Made by a program: the position numbers and the translations under genes. From Bacillota bacterium (GTDB lineage Bacteria > Bacillota > Clostridia > Christensenellales > CAG-138), in NCBI GenBank assembly GCA_023396535.1, contig JAEWWD010000154.1, positions 1-19,521 of the forward strand: a stretch of DNA of 19,521 nucleotides. The letters are read 5' to 3'. The notes under the pieces were generated by a model. It saw only the letters and a program-made list of their open reading frames with translations. It did not search any database and was not told the origin of the DNA. Shown in pieces: positions 14,574 through 19,521 of this stretch (its first letter is position 1; every line of letters starts with the position of its first letter).

Positions 14574-16673
14574 ATGCTAACGAAGATTCGCAAGCGCGAC
14601 GGTTCCGTCGTCCCTTTCACGCCTGAAAAAATCACCTGGGCTATTTTCAAGGCCGCGAACGCTGTCGGCGGCGACGATTGGTCCCGCGCGGAAACGCTGT
14701 GCCGCCAGGTTGTCGATATGGCCACGCTGCGCTACGGCGGCGTAATTGTCGACGTTGAGGACATTCAGGATATTGTGGAAAAAGTTCTCATCGAGAACGG
14801 GCACGCGCGCACCGCGAAAGCATACATACTCTATCGGGAAAAGCGCCGCGGCGCCCGCGAAGCGAACGCCCTCATAGGCGCTACCATCGAGATGTTCTCC
14901 AATTATCTGGGCGACACGGACTGGCGCATCAAAGAGAACGCCAACGCGCAGAAATCCATCAACGGCATGAACAATTATATCCGCGAGACATTCACCAAGC
15001 AGTACTGGCTGCACGAAATATACCCGGAAGAAATCCGTCAGGCGCACGTAACGGGCGATCTCCACCTGCATGACCTCGGCTTCTTCGGGCCGTACTGCGC
15101 GGGTTGGGACCTTCGCCAGCTTCTCATGGAAGGTTTCGGCGGCGTGCCGGGTAAGGTTGAGTCAAAGCCCGCCAAGCATCTGCGCTCCTTCCTAGGGCAA
15201 ATCGTAAACTCCACATTCACCACGCAGGGCGAAACGGCGGGCGCGCAGGCCTGGTCCTCTTTCGATACCTACTGCGCTCCCTTTATCCGCTACGACAATC
15301 TGGATTTCAAGACGGTCAAACAGGCGCTGCAGGAGTTCATTTTCAACCTGAACGTGCCCACCCGGGTTGGATTCCAGTGCCCGTTTTCCAACCTGACATT
15401 CGATATCGTACCGCCCAATACGCTCAAGGATACGCCCGTCATCATCGGCGGCAGGCAAATGCCGGAAACGTACGGCCAATTCCAGCCGGAAATGGATATT
15501 CTGAACACGGCGTTCTGCGAGGTCATGATGGAGGGGGACAAAAAAGGCCGCGTATTCACATTCCCCATCCCCACCATCAACGTCACGCGCGCTTTTGACT
15601 GGAACAGCCCCGTCGTCAACAAATTCATGGAGATCACCTGCAAATACGGCATTCCGTATTTCTCCAACTACGTGAATTCCGATCTCTCGCCGGAGGACGC
15701 GCTTTCCATGTGCTGCCGCCTGCGGCTGGATACCACCGAACTGAGAAAGCGCGGCGGCGGCCTGTTCGGCTCCAATCCGCTCACGGGCTCCATAGGCGTC
15801 GTCACCATCAACCTGCCGCGCATCGCGCACCTTTCCAAGAGCTGGGGAGAATTCAAGGGGCGCCTGTGGCGCATGATGTACATTGCGCGAAACAGCCTTG
15901 AAATCAAGCGAAAAACCATAGAAGACCAGACGATTAACGGAATGTACCCCTATTCCGCGAACTACCTGAAAAACATAAAGGAGCGGACAGGCCATTACTG
16001 GTTCAATCATTTCAACACCATCGGCCTTGTCGGCATGAACGAAGCCAGCGTCAACTTTTTGGGCAAGGATTTGACGACGCCCGAGGGCCAGCAGTTCGGA
16101 CTGGATGTGCTCGATTACATGCGCGAGGTCATCACGCATATCCAGGAGGAAACGGGGCATTTCTATAACCTTGAAGCCACGCCGGCGGAAGGGACAAGCT
16201 ACCGGCTCGCGCAGCTCGACAAGGAGCGTTACCCGGAGATCATTACGGCCGGCGAAGAGGTACCGTACTATACGAATTCCTCGCAGCTTCCCGTCGGCTT
16301 CACGGACGATATTTTTGAAACGCTGGATCTGCAGGACGAGCTGCAGTGCAAGTACACGGGCGGTACGGTACTGCACCTGTATTTGGGCGAACAGATCAAG
16401 GATATCGAGATCGCCAAGCAATTACTGCAAAGGGCGTTCAACCGCTATAAACTGCCCTATCTGTCGCTTACGCCAACTTTCTCCGTATGCCCGGAGCACG
16501 GCTATCTCAACGGCGAAGTATTCAAATGCCCCACCTGCGGCGCTGATACCGAGGTGTGGAGCCGCGTGGTAGGATACTTGCGTCCGGTGCAGAATTACCA
16601 CAAGGGCAAGCGTGAGGAATACCGCGAACGCAGGAAATACGTCATTCGCGCCGAGGAGATTCCCGCAAAATGA
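14574..16673 (+). CDS. nrdD: Anaerobic (class III) ribonucleoside-triphosphate reductase
   Basis: A 699-residue oxygen-sensitive glycyl-radical enzyme reducing ribonucleoside triphosphates to dNTPs. Residues 3 to about 95 form an ATP-cone allosteric domain (KIRKRDGSVVPFTPEKI... through YILYREKRR). The catalytic barrel follows, with characteristic phrases HLHDLGFFGPYCAGWDL, FTTQGETAGAQAWSSFDTY, GRVFTFPIPTINVT and RKRGGGLFGSNPLTGSIGVV. The C-terminus has a likely zinc site, Cys639-x2-His642 and Cys652-x2-Cys655, and the glycyl-radical site in RVVGYL (Gly667). Length is typical for the Clostridia/Thermotoga type. The ATG follows AGGGGGAAAAAC. The stop overlaps the nrdG start (ATGA), so reductase and activase are coupled. 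A promoter with paired NrdR-like boxes precedes it. Confidence 0.97.
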   Translation: MLTKIRKRDGSVVPFTPEKITWAIFKAANAVGGDDWSRAETLCRQVVDMATLRYGGVIVDVEDIQDIVEKVLIENGHARTAKAYILYREKRRGAREANALIGATIEMFSNYLGDTDWRIKENANAQKSINGMNNYIRETFTKQYWLHEIYPEEIRQAHVTGDLHLHDLGFFGPYCAGWDLRQLLMEGFGGVPGKVESKPAKHLRSFLGQIVNSTFTTQGETAGAQAWSSFDTYCAPFIRYDNLDFKTVKQALQEFIFNLNVPTRVGFQCPFSNLTFDIVPPNTLKDTPVIIGGRQMPETYGQFQPEMDILNTAFCEVMMEGDKKGRVFTFPIPTINVTRAFDWNSPVVNKFMEITCKYGIPYFSNYVNSDLSPEDALSMCCRLRLDTTELRKRGGGLFGSNPLTGSIGVVTINLPRIAHLSKSWGEFKGRLWRMMYIARNSLEIKRKTIEDQTINGMYPYSANYLKNIKERTGHYWFNHFNTIGLVGMNEASVNFLGKDLTTPEGQQFGLDVLDYMREVITHIQEETGHFYNLEATPAEGTSYRLAQLDKERYPEIITAGEEVPYYTNSSQLPVGFTDDIFETLDLQDELQCKYTGGTVLHLYLGEQIKDIEIAKQLLQRAFNRYKLPYLSLTPTFSVCPEHGYLNGEVFKCPTCGADTEVWSRVVGYLRPVQNYHKGKREEYRERRKYVIRAEEIPAK

Positions 16674-17356
16674 AATTCGGCGGCATACAGCGGTGCAGTA
16701 CCATCGACTTTCCCGAAACACTGAGCTGCGTGCTGTTCACCCGCGGCTGCGATTTGAACTGTTTTTATTGCCACAACAGGGCCCTGCTTGACGGCAGCGG
16801 CTCTGTTGTGTCCTCGGAGGAAATTTGGGCGTTTTTAGAGAAGCGGCGGGGCCTTCTGGGCGGCGTGGTGCTCAGCGGCGGGGAGCCGACGCTGCAGGAA
16901 GATCTTGTGCAAACGATCGCCTCAATTCGGGAAATGGGATACCGCGTGAAGCTGGATACCAACGGACAGCATCCTGAGGTCATACAAAAGCTCGTCGGCG
17001 ATCACCTGCTCGATTATGTCGCAGTGGATTTGAAAGCGCCGCGGGACGATTATGGCTGGGTATGCGCAAATGCGGAAGGCTACGATAACGCCAGGCAAAC
17101 AATAGAATTGCTGCTTCGATCCGACATCGCGTTTGAAGCGCGCACCACGCTGTATCCAGGGCTAAACGGAACGGAACTGCTGGAGCTGATCGGCGCAGTC
17201 CCGCCTCTTCCCCGCTATCGTCTTAATCTGTACCGCGCGCCGGAGCAGTATCTGCCATCGCATGCCCTGCTTCTCAAGCGGAAGCCTCTGACCGGGGCTG
17301 ATCTTATGCGGCTTGAGCCTGCGCTTAGAGCCGCGCAGCCCAACATTGTCTGGTGA
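16670..17356 (+). CDS. nrdG: Anaerobic ribonucleotide reductase activating protein, radical SAM
   Basis: The 228-residue radical-SAM activase generates the glycyl radical on NrdD using S-adenosylmethionine and a [4Fe-4S] cluster. The cluster motif is Cys27-x3-Cys31-x2-Cys34 (GCDLNCFYCHN). The SAM-binding GGE-type motif is VVLSGGEPTLQ. LDTNGQHPEVI and VDLKAPRDDY follow in the barrel. It is longer than E. coli NrdG (about 154 residues) and matches the roughly 220-230-residue form found with clostridial NrdD. The start overlaps the nrdD stop by 4 bp, and the opening KFGGIQRCSTIDFPE is family-typical. A terminator 62 bp downstream closes the operon. Confidence 0.95.
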   Translation: MKFGGIQRCSTIDFPETLSCVLFTRGCDLNCFYCHNRALLDGSGSVVSSEEIWAFLEKRRGLLGGVVLSGGEPTLQEDLVQTIASIREMGYRVKLDTNGQHPEVIQKLVGDHLLDYVAVDLKAPRDDYGWVCANAEGYDNARQTIELLLRSDIAFEARTTLYPGLNGTELLELIGAVPPLPRYRLNLYRAPEQYLPSHALLLKRKPLTGADLMRLEPALRAAQPNIVW

Positions 17357-17417
17357 CGCTTCGGACATAACTCTAACCCTGCTGATAAAGTCCGAAGGAC
17401 TTTTCAGTGACATGAAT

Positions 17418-17443
17418 TCCCGTTGTTTGAACGGGATTTTTTT
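17418..17443 (+). terminator. Rho-independent terminator of nrdDG
   Basis: A 7-bp stem (TCCCGTT 17418-17424, AACGGGA 17430-17436) with a 5-nt loop is followed by seven T. A second small hairpin upstream (AAAGTCC GAA GGACTTT, 17387-17403) may assist. The remainder of 17444-17565 is AT-rich and probably holds the promoter of the next gene, but I cannot place a convincing -35/-10 pair. Confidence 0.85.
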
Positions 17444-17565
17444 GTTCTGAATTTGATTTTCAGATAAACATGACAAACATTCACACACATGCCATGCGTT
17501 TATCAGGGCAAATATAAAGTATGGACATTTATCTACCTAAATAAATGCGAAGGGAGCGACCGTGT

Positions 17566-18963
17566 ATGCGTCGTTGGAGCATTATCATCAGCGTTTTATT
17601 GCTGTGCGCGCTGGTACTCGGCTGCAGGGCTGTGGAGCGCGGCACTGTGCCGCCAGAAAATTTCACGCTCGGCGAGGATATTTCTATTGAGGGCGTGGAC
17701 GTCTCACGCAAAGAAATCTGGCAGGCGCGGGAAATGGTCCGTGAACAGATAGAAAAAACAATACGCTCCATACAGTTCGATATTTATCTTCCGAACGGCG
17801 ATAAGGAGCGGTCCGCCCGCATACAGGGAACGGAGCTTCCCATCGAAACGGATCTTGAAACGGTGCTTCGTGAAGCCGCCTACCTGCCGCAGCACAACGG
17901 GCTCAGGCAAAGCAGGCGGGAACTTGACGTATCGCTGCGCCTCGACACAGAGGAAGCGCTCGCACAGGTGCAGGCGCTGTGCACTTCCTTTTATATTGCG
18001 CCCGTCGACGCAACCGTCAAAGTGGATCGTTCCCAGGACGGCATGTTTGCCTACACGGCGGAAAGCACTGGCCTGCAAGCCCTGCCCGAAGAGTTGATGC
18101 CGTTGCTCAGTCAGTCGATACAGCTGGAGGAAGGGGCTCGGATATCGCTGCCGTTTGAAGTCCTTTACGCCAGGTATACCGAGGCGCAGGCTCGCAACGA
18201 ACATCAATTGATCTCTCAGTTTTCCACTTCCTTCTCGAAATCGCCGTACAATGCCTCAGGGCGTGTGGCCAATATCAAACAGGCCGCGGGGCTCATAGAT
18301 GGAACGCGCCTGCAGCCGGGCGAAGAATTCAATATAAACGCCATACTTGGGCCGCGCAACAAAGCGAACGGATGGCACCTGGCAGCGGGCATACGCGATG
18401 GACGCTACCAACAGGAATACGGAGGCGGCGTTTGCCAGGTCAGCACCACGCTGTTCAACGCCGTTATGATGGCGGACCTTGACATACTGGAACGGCACCC
18501 GCACAGCTGGCCCTCGGGGTATGTCGACATCGGGCGGGATGCAACCATCAGTACCGACGGGCCGAATTTCCGATTCATGAATACGAGCGACCGTGATATA
18601 TACGTGTTTGCACAGACGGATTCGAGCAAGAAGATCACGGTTTCCCTCTACGGCAAACCGTTGCCGGACAACCTGTACATCAAAATTTCTTCCAAACGGG
18701 TAGCAACCCTTTCTTCTCTTGGCGAAGACGTGCTGCTGGACGAAAGCCTGCCCACCAATACGCGGCTCGTTTACCGCGAGGCACGCAGGGGCAAAAAATC
18801 TGAAACCTACAAGGAGTACTACGACACAAACGGTAACCTGGTACGTCGTGAGCTCGCGTACGCGGACACCTATCGTTCTATTCGGGGTACCGTGTATATC
18901 TCCTCGGATTTATATTACGGCGTTCCGGATGAAGAGGAATCTACGGAGATAATCACACAATAG
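17566..18963 (+). CDS. VanW-family cell-envelope protein
   Basis: A 465-residue exported protein. The N-terminus (MRRWSIIISVLLLCALVLGC) is a hydrophobic signal with Cys20 in a lipobox-like VLGC, so it may be a lipoprotein; a signal anchor is the alternative. Residues about 40-210 form two putative peptidoglycan-binding/YoaR-like segments. The VanW domain spans about 228-350, with PYNASGRVANI, LQPGEEFNINAILGPR, the invariant-looking YGGGVCQVSTTLFNA (Cys290) and HPHSWPSGYVDIGRDATI. The C-terminal region (about 368-445) resembles a G5-like beta domain, with KEYYDTNGNLVRRELAYADTY. VanW proteins occur in some vancomycin-resistance clusters, but most genomic copies, like this one with no van genes nearby, have no proven function. 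Start: ATG at 17566 with AAGGGAG upstream. The ATG at 17545 has no SD. Confidence 0.9.
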   Translation: MRRWSIIISVLLLCALVLGCRAVERGTVPPENFTLGEDISIEGVDVSRKEIWQAREMVREQIEKTIRSIQFDIYLPNGDKERSARIQGTELPIETDLETVLREAAYLPQHNGLRQSRRELDVSLRLDTEEALAQVQALCTSFYIAPVDATVKVDRSQDGMFAYTAESTGLQALPEELMPLLSQSIQLEEGARISLPFEVLYARYTEAQARNEHQLISQFSTSFSKSPYNASGRVANIKQAAGLIDGTRLQPGEEFNINAILGPRNKANGWHLAAGIRDGRYQQEYGGGVCQVSTTLFNAVMMADLDILERHPHSWPSGYVDIGRDATISTDGPNFRFMNTSDRDIYVFAQTDSSKKITVSLYGKPLPDNLYIKISSKRVATLSSLGEDVLLDESLPTNTRLVYREARRGKKSETYKEYYDTNGNLVRRELAYADTYRSIRGTVYISSDLYYGVPDEEESTEIITQ

Positions 18964-19076
18964 AATATTCCTCTTTCCTTTTGCGTTTACTTTCATTACA
19001 ATTAATATGTATATATCTGTGGTATATATGAAAACACGGCGGGCTTGCCGCCCATCGGACGCTAAGGAAGGAATGC

Positions 19077-19521
19077 ATGAAGTACAAGGCCCTGTTTCTG
19101 GACATCGACGATACGCTGATCTGCAAGACCACTACGATTTCCAAAGGCAATTTGGATGCCATACGCCGCGCGCAGGAAGCCGGCATATTCGTCACTATTG
19201 CCACCGGTCGCGGGTATATGGGCGCTTCCGTTATTTGGAAACAACTGAACCTGCAGGGTCCCGTCATCGTATTTGGCGGCGCCTGTATTATGGACACGCG
19301 AACGGATGCGCCTATTTTTCTGGCGGGCGTCGATACCGCGCTCATCCGCGAAGCGTTTGCTTATGCCAAAGAATGGGGATTGACGGCGCAACTCTATCAG
19401 GGAGACGCCGTTATCTGCGAAGCGGAAAACGAATTCACCCGCTGCTATACCGCCAATCAGAAGCTGCCCTGCATCATCGACCCAAAGGTCACGGAGAAGG
19501 ATTGGTTCGACGTGCCAAAGG
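19077..19521 (+). CDS. HAD-superfamily hydrolase, Cof type (C-terminus cut by window edge)
   Basis: The first 148 residues of a cytoplasmic HAD phosphatase. Motif I is FLDIDDTL (Asp9 nucleophile, Asp11 acid/base) and motif II is TIATGRG. The spacing and the phrases ISKGNLDAIRRAQEAGI and PVIVFGGACIMD are typical of Cof/YidA-like sugar-phosphate or nucleotide-cofactor phosphatases with a C2 cap. The cap domain has begun and motifs III and IV lie beyond the edge. The ATG at 19077 follows AAGGAAGG. It is 113 bp after the VanW gene. The AT-rich gap may carry a promoter (for example TTTGCG with TAATAT), but the match is poor and no terminator is evident. The substrate cannot be predicted. Confidence 0.93.
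   Translation, partial: MKYKALFLDIDDTLICKTTTISKGNLDAIRRAQEAGIFVTIATGRGYMGASVIWKQLNLQGPVIVFGGACIMDTRTDAPIFLAGVDTALIREAFAYAKEWGLTAQLYQGDAVICEAENEFTRCYTANQKLPCIIDPKVTEKDWFDVPK

Noticed and set aside
15192..16421. 409-codon open frame on the minus strand
   Set aside because: It lies wholly antisense to nrdD, has low-complexity Arg/Val/His/Gly-rich composition and no SD or family resemblance. It is a by-product of the GC-rich codon use of nrdD.
17359..17397. CTTCGGAC ... GTCCGAAG long hairpin after nrdG as a riboswitch or regulatory RNA
   Set aside because: A single 8-bp stem with an unstructured 23-nt loop, downstream of the gene and next to two terminator-like hairpins. Most simply part of the 3' end.
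17566..18963. VanW as evidence of a glycopeptide-resistance cluster
   Set aside because: No vanA/B ligase, vanH, vanX, vanY or vanRS genes lie in the window. VanW-domain proteins are widespread in Clostridia without resistance.
1..19521. CRISPR array, insertion sequence, phage or toxin-antitoxin genes
   Set aside because: No regularly spaced repeats, transposase or integrase motifs, or small paired ORFs with such motifs were seen. Apart from two edge-truncated genes, all recognised genes are intact.

Overview
The window reads as chromosome from an anaerobic, endospore-forming member of the Bacillota, most likely class Clostridia. The evidence is an oxygen-sensitive [FeFe] hydrogenase, a class III anaerobic ribonucleotide reductase with its radical-SAM activase, a cotJABC spore-coat operon, a SpoVB-like flippase, lipoprotein-type solute-binding proteins and consensus AGGAGG ribosome binding sites. 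Base composition is fairly GC-rich (about 55-60% in most coding regions counted). I cannot name a genus; Christensenellales- or Oscillospirales-like clades would fit. There are no rRNA or tRNA genes, insertion sequences, phage genes or CRISPR arrays. This is ordinary, densely packed core chromosome, and its most interesting content is regulatory.

Layout. (1) 1-2506, minus strand: a MacB/LolD-type ABC ATPase followed by a large exported, membrane-anchored protein with tandem Ig/CARDB-like domains, which runs off the left edge. (2) 2507-2840: a divergent promoter region with an imperfect inverted repeat. (3) 2841-4636, plus strand: a stand-alone, complete [FeFe] hydrogenase with a strong terminator. 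(4) 4676-7587, minus strand: a SpoVB-like flippase and an ApgM-type phosphoglycerate mutase, separated by a terminator. (5) 7779-9064, minus strand: cotJA-cotJB-cotJC with a near-perfect mother-cell (sigma-K/sigma-E type) promoter and a terminator. (6) 9127-11452, plus strand: a two-gene ABC-2 type exporter. (7) 11496-14454, plus strand: a consensus promoter, a lysine riboswitch with an attenuator terminator, then a complete polar amino-acid ABC importer (binding lipoprotein, permease, ATPase), which the riboswitch marks as a lysine uptake system. (8) 14498-17443, plus strand: nrdD-nrdG behind a promoter carrying two NrdR-box-like sites 31 bp apart, closed by a terminator. (9) 17566-18963, plus strand: a VanW-family envelope protein. 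(10) 19077-end, plus strand: a Cof-type HAD phosphatase cut by the right edge.

How the genes work together. The hydrogenase and NrdDG belong to strictly anaerobic metabolism: disposal of reducing equivalents as H2 and anaerobic dNTP synthesis. The CotJ operon, and probably the SpoVB-like flippase, serve spore coat and spore envelope assembly. The lysine cassette shows its whole control circuit in sequence: promoter, aptamer, terminator, and an intercistronic hairpin that may favour the binding protein. I did not find a convincing wholly new biological system. The best leads are the riboswitch-defined lysine transporter, the paired NrdR operator, the cysteine-rich CotJA, the TSCSPGW hydrogenase motif, and the ABC/CARDB-like cassette whose exported subunit has a low-GC N-terminal module.
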